This document shows positions 10,549-23,346 of a DNA stretch of 64,000 nt, in pieces. Below the pieces are notes generated by a model. It made no database searches. It saw only the letters and a list, made by a program, of their open reading frames with translations, and had not been told where the DNA came from. Numbering within the stretch: the first letter of the stretch is position 1; every line of letters starts with the position of its first letter. The translations under genes and the position numbers were made by a program. Origin of the DNA: Alentia gelatinosa (taxonomy: Eukaryota > Annelida > Polychaeta > Phyllodocida > Polynoidae). The stretch is from assembly GCA_950022655.1 (NCBI GenBank), contig OX465584.1, positions 56,781,789 through 56,845,788 of the forward strand. Reading direction: 5' to 3'.

Positions 10549-12202
10549 AGGCATATATACATGGATATATATATATATGTGCGTGTACATATTACATAGT
10601 TCGAATTAACAGTATCTAATCAAACCCAAATAAAAACGCATTAACCGCCTCAATTATACAGTCTACAGTCCCGTGCCGATATAAAGACACACATAAAGCA
10701 CCTTTTTGCCCCCAGTGGGACGTGTTATACAGTAGGACGTGACATACCGTCCTCACGGGGCACCCTGGGTACACCGCCACTCATTGTGGCCCCCCTGGCG
10801 GCGGCGTAGGGGGCGGGTCATTTATAAGGACATTGTGTGTGTCGTCGAGCCTGCAAACACTGAATCTATTGTGGACTTTTGTTTCCCCCTCACTCGTGCT
10901 GCGAATACGGCAACAGTCACTAACGCCTCCGTTTTGAATCCACCAAAGCAATACTAGATTCGACCTGGAATTTAACCGCCGCCCCAAGTCGCCCTTAATA
11001 ATACACCTTTGTGATTTTCACCCCTCCAACCAACTCTCTCTCACTGAGGTGCTTTTTCTCTTGCTCCCATTTCTGGTTGAGCGGCTAGGTGAAAAGCCTT
11101 TGAATTTGCCTGTTTTGTTTGTTGTCGCGGAGGGTGAAGGGTGGTTGAAACGACGGGGCGCATTTGTGGTGAATTCCTCGTTTTCAGTCCTGTTTGGTGA
11201 ATAGTGGTAAATGGTGGAGGAGTGGCGACGACTGTTATAGATCATCTGTGCCACAGGGTGTGTGCCAGGGGAGGGATCATCCTCCATGTTGATCTGCTCC
11301 TTTTGCTATTATCCCCACATCCCCCACAATCCTATCCGAAATAAAAGCCTAGAAGTGCGGACCTTCAATTATTCACCAGCGCTCCTCATTCAGAAAGTCT
11401 CGGAAATCCTCAATTTTGAAAGCGAATTTTGATGAATCTTGCATTTCTGAGAATTAACTATGGAGGAGCAGATGGAGAAATGGGTGGTCGCACAGAATAC
11501 CCATCCGTCAATGTTTGCTGCTGGGGCTATTTATGGTGTGCACCCTCCACTCGCCCCCCACCGCTCCCCACCCCTCTTTACAATCTCTGGGTATTTGGGG
11601 TGTATGATTTTTCATTTAGACTGAGACTCTGTTTGGTGAGCACACACGGCGTGGTGCATGCTGGGTGAATACCTGAATACAACATACGGGCACTCAGAGA
11701 ATAACATGAATAGACGGATTGATATACATGTAAACGGAAATGTAATTCCCAAAGATACAGCCAAAATCATCAATATCTCATCTCAATATGTACTCTACTA
11801 CTTCCACATACGCAGATACTGAGAGGGAGTGAAATATAGATAAGATAAGAGCAGGGAACAGTGGAAAGACACAATGCATGCAGACATGCAGCAAGACTTG
11901 GGTGAGTTTGGGGGTAAAGATGGCAGACAGACTCAGGGGAGGAACATCGTTGGTGTATTATTTCTTTTTGTAGACCCCAACAATTGTCCGGTTGTCCCAA
12001 CGCGTGCATGCAAACAAGTCGGTGTTTATTTTGGGCCATATTATGGAATACCTAATATTTATTCGGGGCTATAGGCAGTAAGGGGGGGGGGGGAGTGTCT
12101 GTGTGGTGGTGGTGGTGGGCAGGTCGGCCTACGTCACAGAGATACAGGTATTTCTCATGCAAATCGCTACAAACAACCAGATTCCCAACAAAAGCTCTAC
12201 CT
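10549..12202. other. unassigned; short GC-rich patch at 10735-10850
   Basis: The patch contains GGCGGCGGCGTAGGGGGCGGG and TGTGTGTCGTCGAGCC. The remaining 1.3 kb has no matching repeat, no RNA gene and only short frames without recognisable motifs. Confidence 0.4.
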
Positions 12203-12680
12203 CAGGGCCCCGTTGCTCCACTTTTTGTGGTATCGCTAACTTAGTAACTACAATCGGATCGCAATTTTATTTTTACGATTGCTTTAACGATCCGACTGAA
12301 AAAGCGTTGCTCCCGTAATGTCGGATCGTATCCCTATATTCCCGCTGTATCGCGATTTTTTGCGATAGCGATACAACAATTCAGGGCCACATATTGAATG
12401 AGATCGCTATTTCCTATTTCCTATAGGTGGCGGTGGTTGGTGGTGCCACCATGGATCGTTATTTGAAATTTCAGATAAGGCTGTATTTAACCCACAGCGA
12501 TACGATCCACAGTGCTGTGAAGGTCCGCGTAAAAAGTATCGCTAAAAGCAGTATTTTACGGGGCGATGCGCCTATGCGACTATGATGCGTTCTGCAAAAT
12601 TTCAGGAGCAACGTTTAGACCCTCGGATCGCTATTCTGCGATCTGCAACTCTGTCGTAAACGTGGAGCAATGGGGCCCTG
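12203..12680. mobile_element. foldback MITE with CAGGGCCCCGTTGCTCCAC ends (family J)
   Basis: The left end CAGGGCCCCGTTGCTCCAC is the inverse of the right end (GTGGAGCAATGGGGCCCTG). The interior is rich in GCGAT/ATCGC words that also pair. GCTCTACC and GCTCTGCG lie just outside the two ends and could be a decayed 8-bp duplication, as in hAT elements, but this is weak. A partial inverse copy lies at 46225-46455. Confidence 0.8.
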
Positions 12681-12919
12681 GGGCTCTGCGCTGTGCTGCC
12701 TATCAATCATTGACGGCCTTAACAGACGGGCTCACAGGAAAGTAGCATCATTTCTTCGCATGCCGCAGCGAGACAATGTCTAATTAACGAGCGATAATGC
12801 AGGAAAACACGAACATTTCTGCAGGGTAAATGCCTCCCGTAACACCTGGTACCTCACAAAACCACACGTGAGGGATCGGGTTGGCCCAACAAAAGGAAGT
12901 CTCCTTTCAGAATCTCGCT
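12681..12919. other. unassigned
   Basis: No feature recognised. The last nine bases (12911-12919) are the left target duplication of the next element. Confidence 0.4.
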
Positions 12920-13355
12920 TAGACTGGCTCCAGTCCCTGCATCCTATGGCTACCCTCCTTGCTGGGATACATGGGCCAGTCAGAGAAGGATATATACTAT
13001 AATGAACTTTATTCTGATTGTGTTTTAAATCATTTAATGAATGTTCATAATCAAAGACTTGAGCAAGTCTACCCCTCCACCTACCTCACCCCTCCTTGTC
13101 AGATGTTAGGGAAAGTCCAAATGTTTCGAAGTAGTTTTATTTTTTTTTATTTTTTTTTTTTTCAGTTTCTTTATTGGGTCTGAGATTTACAATTTTCTTA
13201 CGTTGATAACCATTACATATTAGTTCCTTGGAGACCCTCTAAAGGGGCAGTTGCCTCAGTTGGCACAGCAACTGGTTTTCATGGCATCGCCTGTACCCTA
13301 CTTGATAGCCAGTTTAATAACATAATGCCCATGATTAAAGACTTGAGCAAGTCTA
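12920..13355 (+). mobile_element. composite TAGACT-family element with 9-bp duplication AATCTCGCT
   Basis: Begins TAGACTGGCTCCAGTC and ends GACTTGAGCAAGTCTA. AATCTCGCT flanks it on both sides (12911-12919 and 13356-13364). A complete internal 3' end also occurs at 13071, so 12920-13071 is one 152-bp unit and 13072-13355 a second, longer type like the one at 37011. Only the outermost ends carry the duplication. Confidence 0.85.
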
Positions 13356-13364
13356 AATCTCGCT

Positions 13365-14458
13365 CAAACGAGACCTGTTTCCCGCGGCATAAAATTGACT
13401 TTGCATCGGGAGCCTCTTTTTCGCGTGTTCTCCTGGGATTCTGTGGTGCCTAGAACAAGAGGGAAGTTTTCGGGGAGCGCCCGACAAAGCCACGACAATC
13501 GCACGATTTCCAGACAGTTCTTGCGTATTGTTCAACCTTATAAAGGCGCCTTGCATTTCATTTAACCTATTTCAGTAGCGAGCAGCTCAGTGGCTAAGTA
13601 GGTCACATTAACAGTAGGAGTTGATGAGCAAAAACGCACCACCAGCAGCTGTTGCTAGAAACAACCCCGATTTGTTCGATTCGGGACAATATCACAATTT
13701 TTTTTCTATCATTCCCTGGGAGATTACTGTGAAAGTAAAACCACGAAATGGGACAATGACCCCCAACTTTCCTCGTTCTCTTTCAACGAAATTATACGCA
13801 GATTCGAGCATCTAAAACAACTTTAACAGCCTATCTGAAATCATTCCTGCAACTGCATTTCAGGTACTCACCAGCTAATGCTATCTAATTTCCACTGGAT
13901 GGAGGGGTATGGCTAAAGAGAAAACAACCAAAACACATGCACTCTCAGGAGATGGGGTGCTTGACTGCACTGTATTTTTTTCCATAATGGAAACACGGTT
14001 TTATAGGTTGGAGCTACATTGTATGCTGACCGTGGCACTGTGGGGCCGGAAGCCATAGCGAAGTGCTCGCACATTATACCGGTCGACTCGACAGCCATTT
14101 GTTTCTAAAAGTTGCGTGTGAGACTTTGAATCACCCATAAAATGTGCACGAGAAAATTTGGGAAAGTGGATTGAGAGGGGGGCAGAAAAAATAATTAAGT
14201 GCATTAGAGAAGTTGCATGGTGTGCACCTGACTGTCGCCCCCCTCGTCGCACCCCTTTGTCGCGTGGACAGGGGCGACCATAAGTCTGGAAGCGAATCAA
14301 CTCAAACGTAATCCTGATTCTTCTACTTGGATAACAGGACTACACGCAGGGGTCAGGGGCAGGGGCGGGTAAGAGAGTGAAAGCACTGCATAAGAAAATG
14401 ACTCAAAAATAAAAAGTGCCCCTCCATTTGAGCAATAAGTCGTGGCTGTTTTCTGCTG
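13365..14458. other. unassigned
   Basis: AGCAGCTCAGTGGCTAAGTA near 13577 resembles a tRNA A box, but no tRNA fold or B box follows. No shared repeat or coding feature seen. Confidence 0.4.
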
Positions 14459-14682
14459 TATAGGGCACATAGCTATTGTGCTACAGAGGCGGCCACTTGC
14501 CTCCCAACGCCATTTAAAACACCAGGTGGTGGGACTAATTATCAATGGATTATATCAAAAAATATTTTTTGGGCTTGCCATGGAGGAATTCTAACCTCAA
14601 CTCAATATTCAGTCATGCATTATCATACACGTTGTCGCAAGAGATTAGCGTCCAACAAGGAGTCAAAATGTACGACCAGCTG

Positions 14683-14759
<77 letters not shown>

Positions 14760-14934
14760 TATATACATAATATATATATACACATATATATGTATTTATA
14801 TATTTATACATATATACACATATATAACATAAAAACAACAACTGATAACAGAAGTTGCCTCCAACTACAGTGGCGCTATCTTACAATTTCCTGGCGGGTG
14901 ATGGCAGCACTAGCAATCACTCTGTGCCCTCTAT
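14459..14934 (-). mobile_element. TAGGGCACA-end MITE (family H) with internal AT microsatellite
   Basis: Bounded by TATAGGGCACATAGCTAT and the inverse-type end CACTCTGTGCCCTCTAT. ACACCAGGTGGTGGG and GTGGCGCTATCTTACAATTT are shared with the copies at 8766 and 63558. The TA-like ends suggest a Tc1/mariner-type relationship, but this is not proved. Confidence 0.75.
14684..14832. repeat. (AT)n microsatellite inside family H element
   Basis: About 70 bp of pure TA followed by degenerate TATATACA repeats. Confidence 0.97.
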
Positions 14935-16092
14935 TTGCGCTACAGTCGTAGAGACTCTCTCTTGTTTACCTCCGGTCCTCGCCGGTTGCACTCACTCACA
15001 ACGATGTCATTTGCTTCCACTTTATAACATTTTATGGGGCGAGTAAGAAAAGTGGACGTTCGTGTTACAAACTCGACATCAACAGTTGGACAACAATAAA
15101 AATAAAGACAGCTTTTCAACACACACATTTATACCGATAAAAACGTAATCCTAGCCACGCCTTATGCTCAAACAATGAGGCATGCTGTTTGTGCCTACCA
15201 CCTCTTTGCCCACCCTTAACCTCCCATGCATGTCCCATCCACGGATATAGTTTAATGGAGGGCGACCAGGGGCCTAGTAAACACCCCAAACTTCCCACAA
15301 AGAAATCTAGTTTTTTTTCATGAATGTCCCATCGGATCGGTGGTAATAATAAACGCTGTTCTCCGTAACGGGCTCCACAATGGAATAACCGAGGCCGCAT
15401 TCCTTCTAGCGAAATATAAATGCAACCACCGACAAGATCTTCTTTATGTTCGCTAAGCGGAGGGATATTACTGAGAAACTGTCGTTGAAATATCTGGACT
15501 AAATAAAGTATTAAAGGCTAAACGAAAGAGTTGCTTCTTAACCGAACAAAATCCGTTGACTTTTGAATCCCAAGTTGTCATTATTTTGAGTGCTGACAGT
15601 TGCTCTGATGTTAGGTTGAAGTTGGGGTTGAATAACGATTTCCATATTGCCTGTGTGTCATCACCCGGTTCATACAGTTGCGTGTACGCACCTAGATATT
15701 ACTCAACACGACATCTACATCAAAGAGCTCATAAAACAGGCGGGAACAGAAAACAGAAAAGAGGAATTGTGTGCCACCAGTCTGATTTCCCTCCCCTTGT
15801 CCTACATCTAACAAGCTAGGAACAACAATGGCTGATTGTGTAGTAATACAAAACTCACAATATGAATACTGTATCGCACGGGTTATAATAAATGCCCTCA
15901 CGGAGTAATGCTCATTTGCATACACCTGAAGCGGGCTGGCTATGATGTGTGGGGGTGTGGGGGTTGAGTGGTGTAGCCGGTGAGGCAGCGCTGTTATACA
16001 CAAGGTGTTAATCGGAGTTCACTGGTCAAAGACACAGGGCCCACAGTGGGTTGCTCACTGTTAACATCTGTTACCATGACTGAGAACCAGCC
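14935..16092. other. unassigned
   Basis: About 1.15 kb of ordinary composition with no repeat partner in the window and no supportable gene. GTGTGGGGGTGTGGGGG near 15940 is a short G-rich patch. Confidence 0.4.
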
Positions 16093-16224
16093 ATATAGGG
16101 CACATAGCTATTGTGTTACGGAGACCGACATCTTGCACCCTGACGCTAAACGAAACACCAGGTGGCGGGTCCAGTTATCAATGGATTTTTTTTTGGATTT
16201 TTTTTCGGCCATAAAATGCCTTTA
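16093..16224 (-). mobile_element. truncated family H element
   Basis: Begins TATAGGGCACATAGCTATTG and continues to ACACCAGGTGGCGGG and CCAGTTATCAATGGATT as in 14459-14550, then breaks into T-rich sequence. The other end is missing. Confidence 0.75.
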
Positions 16225-16689
16225 GCTTCGTCTCACGATTATCCATAGATTATGATAGCAGAAAATAAAGGCATCATTGGGAAGGAAAGGGTTAAAAGAC
16301 AAATAAATCCACTCCAAGCACTGGCAAAGTGGATGCTTGTGGTGTAGTGTATGTAAAAGAACATTTTCTAGACATTTAATGGTAGAAAAGGAACAATCTG
16401 AAAAAAGGGAGAAGCTAACCTCAGGTATCAATTTATCAATCATTGTGGGTGACTTGAGATGCTTAAGTCTGTGGGGAGGGGTCGGGGGGGGGGGCTTGGT
16501 GGTGCAATTTGCACGACCTCCAGTAACGGTATAAGACCTCTCACTGAGTGGTTCTGCTAGATGTTACTTATTATTTTACTTTTTCATAGGAAGAACCATT
16601 CAAGAGGATAGGGAACCGTATAAGAACTATTCCTGGAAATGAGGACGTTCATGTAATCATTGATGATGATTTCACCAGGGAATTGACAT

Positions 16690-17660
16690 TGTCCATTAAG
16701 GCAGTAGCGGGCTATGAAGAGTACGGACACTGCCCATAAGGGCTGGTAGTGGGCTATGTCGGGTACGGACACTGCCCATAAAGACAGGTAGCGTGCTATG
16801 TAGGGTACGGACACTGCCCATGCAGGCAGGTAGCGGAATATGTAGGGTACAGACACTGGCCATGAAGGTAGGTAGTTGGCTATGTAGGGTACGGACACTG
16901 CCCATAAAGGCAGGTAGCGGGCTATGCAGGGTACGGACAATGCCCAAAAATGCATGATGCAGGTTATGTGGGGTATGGACACTGTCAATGAAGGCAGGGA
17001 ACTGACATTACCCATGAAGGCAGGATACGGACACTGGCCATGAAGGTATGGTAGCAGGCTATGTAGGGTACCGACACTGCCCATGCAGTTAGCGGGCTAT
17101 GTAGGGTACCGACACTGCCTATGAAGGCAGGTAGCGGGCTATTTAAAGTATGGACACTACTTATGAAGGCAGATAGTGGGCTATGCAGGGTACGGACACT
17201 GCCCATGAAGGCAGGGTACTATAGAGGAAACCCATGAAAGTTTAGGGTCTGAGCTCGTATCCCATCGAGTTTGAATCACATAGTAATTCACACGGCGAAG
17301 CCGTGTGAATTACTATGAGATTCAAATGAGATGGAATCGAGCTCTGACCCTAAACTTGAATGGGTTTCTGAATTTATCTCACCCTTAATATTGACTAATG
17401 GGCTAACATGTGTGACATTATCCCCCATTAGATATATTTCCTAAATATCTAATGGGTGTTAGATACGAGTTTCCAATGTTAAGTCTATGGAGAAAAAATA
17501 TCTGGGGTGAGATAAGGACACTGGCCATGAAGGTATGGTAGAGGGATATGTAGGGTACGGAGACTGCCCATGAAGGTAGTGGGCAATGTAGGGTACGGAC
17601 ACTGCCCATGCAGGTATGGTAGCGGAATATGTAGGGTACAGACACTGCAGGGCAAGTTGA
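16690..17660 (-). repeat. 42-bp minisatellite, split by an inserted element
   Basis: The unit contains GGACACTGCCCATGAAGGCA, GGTAGCGGGCTATGTAGGGT and AC. About 12 units lie at 16690-17219 and three more at 17516-17660. The period is a multiple of three, which by itself creates a minus-strand open frame (16584-17084) repeating a 14-residue WAVSVPYIARYLP-like unit. No signal peptide or start context supports translation. The split is caused by the 296-bp C element. Confidence 0.95.
17220..17515 (-). mobile_element. bipartite hairpin element, C type (full length, 296 bp), inside minisatellite
   Basis: Reading on the minus strand it starts TTATCTCACCCC at 17515, then CCATAGACTTAACATTGG, the inner inverted end AAGGGTGAGATAA, and a hairpin with apex CACGGCTTCGCCGTG, and ends GGGTTTCCTCTATA at 17220. 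Removing it restores an intact minisatellite unit (GGGTAC joined to GGACACTGG), so the ends are exact and no target duplication was made. Confidence 0.93.
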
Positions 17661-18149
17661 TGAGGACATCAACAAGCGCTGTCTGTCTGTGTCGTCGGCG
17701 TGTGTGCACGGAGGGTGGGGCGGGCCCCGACGCCGTGTCAACAGTCCCGGCGCCGGGCGCACACCGACCCGGGTCCCGGGCGGGTCGGGGGCCCCGGCCC
17801 GGTCTCCCCGACCCACCACCCACCTCGACGACACAGACACGGTATTATTGTCCCTGTGTGTTCCCCAACACTGCACCTTCCCCCACCTCCACCCTCCTCA
17901 CCACCCCCCCAAATCTCCCCATCCCAGAGTTTATGTACTACTCCCTCGCCTCCCCCACACACCACAACCGCAGTCGCTAAATATGGAATTTGAGAAAGGA
18001 CACCACCGTTAAACACACTAGTATGATTCCAGAAGTCAAAGAGTTGTTCAACTTTAAAAATGCAGGGTGAAATAGTCATACCATTGAGGTGGGAGTTACT
18101 GCTGGGGTCAGGTGGTAGTTGGGGAGGGTGTTCGGACGGGACTGAAAAG
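17661..18149. promoter_or_regulatory. GC-rich patch with long inverted repeat (17.67-17.84 kb), then C-rich stretch
   Basis: Positions 17690-17820 are very GC/CpG-rich (CCCGGCGCCGGGCGCAC is nearly palindromic). CTGTGTCGTCGG on the left pairs with CGACGACACAGAC on the right. It may be a CpG island or a GC-rich foldback. Open frames across it on both strands are compositional. Confidence 0.3.
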
Positions 18150-18158
18150 GGTTGATAG

Positions 18159-18330
18159 TAGACTGGCTCCAGTCACTGCATCCTATGGCTACCCTCCTCG
18201 TTGGGATACATAGTGGACAAGTTTTTGATTCATGGGCCAGTCAGAGAAGGATTCATACTATAATGAACTTTTTCCTGATTGTGTTTAATCATTTAATGAA
18301 TGTTCATAATCAAAGACTTAGGCAAGTCTA
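18159..18330 (+). mobile_element. TAGACT-family element (172 bp) with perfect 9-bp duplication
   Basis: Starts TAGACTGGCTCCAGTC and ends GACTTAGGCAAGTCTA. GGTTGATAG lies immediately before (18150-18158) and after (18331-18339). The interior matches 12920-13071. Confidence 0.92.
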
Positions 18331-18339
18331 GGTTGATAG

Positions 18340-20124
18340 CTACAGCAGACGATATTCGGTTTCATTTTCGCAACAGGTGGTTGCTATGGTAATGTTCCTA
18401 CTCACGACCGTAACTACTGCGTGGAATTTGTGAGGAAACTTGAATTTAAAAAAAAGAAGACAAATACGATGGCTAAATGGTCGCCAGACTAAGGGTATAT
18501 TGTCATATTAACGTAAATAGTCTAGACTTGGTTGCCGACCAATATTACCTTATCTAGATAAATGGTCTTCAAAAAAAAAGTTTTTCAATCATAGACCATT
18601 CGGATTATCCGTGTTTGATGTTCGGATTACTGGGGTGATTTTCTGTGCTATTTCGGGATAATTAGGTTGTTTGGTGATTGTATCGTGCTATGAGTTCCAC
18701 CATTGCGTGCGCCATTGGTGAAGAGAATGCTGGCAACCGTTTCTGGTCTAACTGCCTTTTATATAACAGCAGAGGAAGTGATAAAAACTCCAGTAAACTG
18801 GCCACGAATACATTGAGTGTGGAGAGAAAGGACAGGAAGCGGTCTTATTCGGGTGACAATGGCCGCTATGTTCGCTGCTTCCAGCGTTCTCGTCAATGGC
18901 GGGAAGACGGACAACAAAAGTCGTCTGCTTCTAAAGTCGTCTGCTGCGAGCCATGACCACAATCCCTGCAGGGCCTGCTGCCCACCCATACAAACCTGTG
19001 CATGTCTGTAAAGCCATAGATGCGGTTCACAACGAAAACAAGAACACATTCGCCTCCTCCTTAGAACCAACTCTCGCATTTATGATTTTTTTTTTTCATG
19101 AATGAGTCAACAACATTCAATGATAATAAAAACAGAACAAGGACGGATTTTGATTTTGTGTGACACATCCGTGTATATTGTGTTCTGACAGAAAACAACT
19201 GTTTTCCATGTAAGGACTATATCTCGTACCGGAAATGGTGTCATTCACTGCAGTATTGAGATTTGATACACTCTGAGGGGATGGTATATCAATAGGAAGA
19301 TGTTTATTGATATCAGTCTCGGTAATATCACCATGGTATGAAATTCAAGATAATATTGGAACCAAGATGATTTTCCTCTATAATCTGAAGCAATCCAGGG
19401 TTAAAAAAAATGGACACTCAACATATCATGTGAGGTTATAAAATATTACAAAAATAATTGATTTTACATCTATTTCAGATGAAGTACAACATGTGGCCTT
19501 ATATTATACTACAACATGTTGAGGAATTAAACTGCAACATGTTGAAAAATGTGGGGGAATCTCACCTCAGAAACGGTCAAAACTCGTCAACATTTGCCCC
19601 ATTAAACACCTTTTACCTATATGGTTATATTGTAGGTCTAGGCGGGGTAGGGGCGGTCTTGAGATACGTGTTATTGGCCCCTCAGGAATCGTCTCCAAAT
19701 AAAGAATGAAACTCCCTCAGGCTCAAGACTCGATCCCCTGTAGCAAGACTAAAGGTATATAAAAGGAGACAAAAGGTGGTTCCCAGTGCTCCACCTATAG
19801 CCAGGTGTTAGGTCTGTCTGTGGCGCTAGTCCCACTGTAGTTCTCCCACGTCGCCTTGACGCACGCAAAATACGAAATAACATAACAAAAAAAAGATACA
19901 CAACAATTAAAAAGAGGCAAAGCAGGCAAATCTGGGCTAAAAACACCTGGAATAATGTCCCGTAAGAGAAGCACACCCTCCGGCAGATTCTAGTCGCACC
20001 TAAGCGCATACCATGCATTGATGTGACGTCGTGCAATACAACACTCCTAACAGCGGAATCACCACTAATTGTGTACTTGTACCTGGTTTCTGTCAATACA
20101 CACATTTATTATCCATCTAATACA
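18340..20124. other. unassigned; two GTCGTCTGCT words at 18920-18945
   Basis: The stretch 18680-19080 is less AT-rich and holds GTCGTCTGCTT (18920) and GTCGTCTGCTG (18936). No repeat family recognised elsewhere. No frame with a recognisable domain. Confidence 0.4.
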
Positions 20125-20735
20125 ACGTGTCCATAGAAAACACATGGGGAGTGTGTATGGACATACCCGGCGCATACGGATATGTTGTATGTTCCGGGTG
20201 GCGCATACGGAAAATAGTGTACGTATGGAAAAATAGTGCATAACAAGCGGATGTATGCTCCTCGGAGTTGACTCTACGTAATATCCACGCATGCGCTCGG
20301 ATATTACTGCGTGTCAACTCCTCAGAGCATATGGCCGCTTGTATCTGAAACCAGTCAATATTGTATATTCATTATTCACTTCATACAAATGATCTCACCC
20401 CTGGTATTTTTTCTTCATAGACTTAACATTGGGAACTCGTATCCAACGCCCATGAGATATTCAAGAAAATATCCAACGGGGGATTATGTCACAAGTATTA
20501 GCCTATTAGTTAAAGTAAAGGGAGAGATAAATTCAGAAAATATAGTGCCTCCCTAAATGAACTAATATTGGTACGCCACTTGTCAGGAAAAGGTGGATAA
20601 TGAATACAATATAGACTGGTTTCAGATAAAAGTGGATGTATAGTCCTTGGAGTTGACCTTACTGATTACCCTTGCATGCGCTCGGATATTACTACGCGTC
20701 AACACCGCGAAGCTTACGGCCGTTTGAATCTGAAG
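20125..20735. mobile_element. inverted pair of hairpin elements flanking a C-type body fragment
   Basis: The hairpin at about 20240-20345 (AGTTGACTCTACGTAATATC with its inverse, apex GCATGCGC) is followed by CTGAAACCAGTCAATATTG. The inverse of that segment and of the hairpin recurs at about 20575-20735. Between them, 20391-20530 is a C-type body (CATAGACTTAACATTGGGAA through GGGAGAGATAA) without its own hairpin. Confidence 0.65.
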
Positions 20736-22308
20736 CCAGTTAATATCATGTACATTGTAGATATTGTACAGGACCTCTCGGAATGTGTTCAGATATTATT
20801 CGTTATAATAGAGATGGCTATTTCCAATATAACACACATGTATATACATGGTATAGAACTTGTACAAAGGATATACAATATATATTGCATATTTGCTATA
20901 TACTCTATACATGTATATTAGACCATCGACATCATGTATCTTATATTTCATTGTATATATCTTCTATATTTTATGATATGCTTATAGTATGTGAATGATC
21001 TATACCCTCATTCCCTTGTACATAATAGCAGTGAATATCTTAAAATGCTGACAGTGTTGTGGTTGTTGATTGTGGACTGTGTAAAATAGAAGGTACACAA
21101 AGACTCTCTGTGTGTTACCCAGCAGGCTATTCTCACGACCTTACTCAAAAAGCACGTCGTCGAGGGGGGATGGGAGGGAGGGGGCGAGCTCCGGCCCATT
21201 GTTGTCGGCCACAGGAGGATCAGAGGCCCGGCACTGGATCTTTGCCATGCGATAACTGTAAGACCCCGAGTCTGGATCCCTCTACGACCCACCTGCAGGG
21301 ACTGCCCCTGATTTGACATGACACACCACAACCGTGTGAGCGATAATATGAGGATAATGTCATTTGAGGGCTATGAGAAGCCAGCAGTGTATTTCTCTGA
21401 GGAGTATGAGTTGGGTGATATAGGAGAAGAGAGCTGGGGTATTGGAGGGAGACCGTGGGGGTGTCGTTGACCTAGATGATGCGGTGAAAAGAGGGTAGGG
21501 GTGGGGGATCTTTTATGGTTACCCTCCTTTAGGTATGCTGCCCCCTTTTGTCACCTGTGTCTACAACCCCCCCCCCCTCCCCCTACTCATATATACCATA
21601 CCCCACCGCACTGTTCAAGCCACTGCCAAAGGGCTAAGTGTGTGTGGTGAGGGCTATGGAGGGTGGGGGATAAAAGGGGGACTGGATCTCCCTACAGGAC
21701 CCCCCCCCCCCCCCCCGACCACACACACATACACCTAGCTGCCTACCTAACCATGCCTCAGACGGACTGTATACTTATATAGCCCCACCCAAGGCACACA
21801 AAACCCCTCACACCACCCCTTTCTATGAAGGCCCACGCTAGACAACAGGTGCCAACGACAACAGCTCACTTTTACCAAAGGGACGTTTCAAAGGAAAATT
21901 CACTGCACGATGCGGGCTTGGCTTGGGTCCTTTTCTCTCTCTTTTTTTTTTTTTTTTTTTTTGCCGAAATTGGTAATTTTAATAGTTTCTGTTAGTTATC
22001 CAGGGTAAGCACTTACTGAACGGTAATTTCTTGTTTAGAATATGAATTGCACAATTAATTGTAAGCATCGTGTATGTTTCATGAAGAATGGGCCGGGGGT
22101 TGTAATTAGCAGTAATTATAAATAATCATGGTAATATAGATTTGTTTCGGCAGGGCACGGTTGTCAAATGACGGTTAAAACCTTTAACCATCCATACTAC
22201 AACAGTGAAGACTTTGATCATACGAGTTCTACAGGTTAACCGCCAATATTGAAACATTTCCATGGACCACCCAACAGTTCTATACCATTCCAAGTTAAAG
22301 GTGTGTAT
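20736..22308. other. unassigned; C/G homopolymer runs
   Basis: Runs of C near 21570 and 21702-21716, and a T run near 21940-21962. TATACATGTATA-type words at 20840-20960. No gene or shared repeat recognised. Confidence 0.4.
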
Positions 22309-22538
22309 TTAAGAAGAAACCAACACGTTATGGTCAAAGTCATCATTCTCCGTGAGTTTGATGCAGACTTTGACCAAAACGAGTTGCTTTCTGTATTTAT
22401 CTCACCCCTGAACTCACTAAAAGAAAGGATGACACATGGGATATATACCATGGAGAACGGACTGCAATACTCATAGGGACATGGAGAACTAATTCACAAT
22501 GTTAACCTTATGGGACAAAAAGTACAGGGGTGAGATAA
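22309..22538 (-). mobile_element. bipartite hairpin element, D type, hairpin shortened
   Basis: On the minus strand the body starts TTATCTCACCCCTGTACTTT at 22538 and carries CCATAAGGTTAACATTG and the inner inverted end GGGGTGAGATAA. The tail ends GTTGGTTTCTTCTT. The hairpin lacks its apex portion compared with 27290-27584. Confidence 0.8.
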
Positions 22539-23346
22539 TATATGCTATTTAAACTTATAGACGAGAATCTCATTCTCGTGGGCCCTCAGTCTCCAAACAT
22601 AGGTCTTGTTCACTCTGTCTCTATGTGCGGAAGACACTCCAAGCAGATACTACTAGAATCATAGATATAGTAGGTAATCAAGGTACAATTCTCTTGACCT
22701 CTTATTTCATCAAAATATTCCTGAAACTGAAAGAAAATAACACCTCTCAAAAATATGGAAAGTTGTGGGATAGTTGTTCCGCGAGTTGACCTGCTTAAGT
22801 ATTTATTGGTTATGAATGAATTAATCATCGTTAATTACCTTTTAATTACGGAGGGGCTGGAAGGATCCTCATTGGCCTCTGAAGGTGGCAGGTAATCTAT
22901 CCCGGGTGACACCATGGCCGACGGTAGGTGTCGCTCCTGGTGCCTTTCTCGGAGGGGGAGGTCCGGACCGGACTCGTTGAGTTTCCTACCCTGATCGCTG
23001 GGTACCAGCAAGAAGGAATTATGAATCCTGCGTTCGTCGGTTAGAGTAGAAAAATGTCGTCTGCTTTTTATTTTTTTTTAGCAGATTTGTGTCTTGAAGT
23101 AATCGGGAGGCAAGGAGGAAGACAGGATATCGTAGAAGTGGGTATGTAAATAGACACTCACCGGGTTTCTCTTACAATGGAGTATTAGGGCGCCTGTAAG
23201 TGGCTTCGTGATCCAGTGTCATACATACACAGATATATATACTCCACATGCGTGTCGTAACTATTCTATACTACCACCCTGTACACGTACGGGGGTGTGC
23301 GTTGAGGGTTTGTTTTTGAGACAGAGTTTGTCTCGCGTCGTGGTTT
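22539..23346. other. unassigned; GC-richer segment 22850-23070 with GTCGTCTGCTT
   Basis: AAATGTCGTCTGCTT lies at 23052-23066, directly after a CpG-containing segment (GGTCCGGACCGGACTCG). No gene seen before the gap. Confidence 0.4.

Noticed and set aside
14684..14832. AT run considered as a TATA-type promoter region
   Set aside because: It is a plain dinucleotide microsatellite inside a MITE.
16584..17084. Minus-strand frame of 166 codons with 14-residue repeats
   Set aside because: The period of the minisatellite is 42 bp, so any stop-free unit yields a long frame. There is no independent coding evidence.
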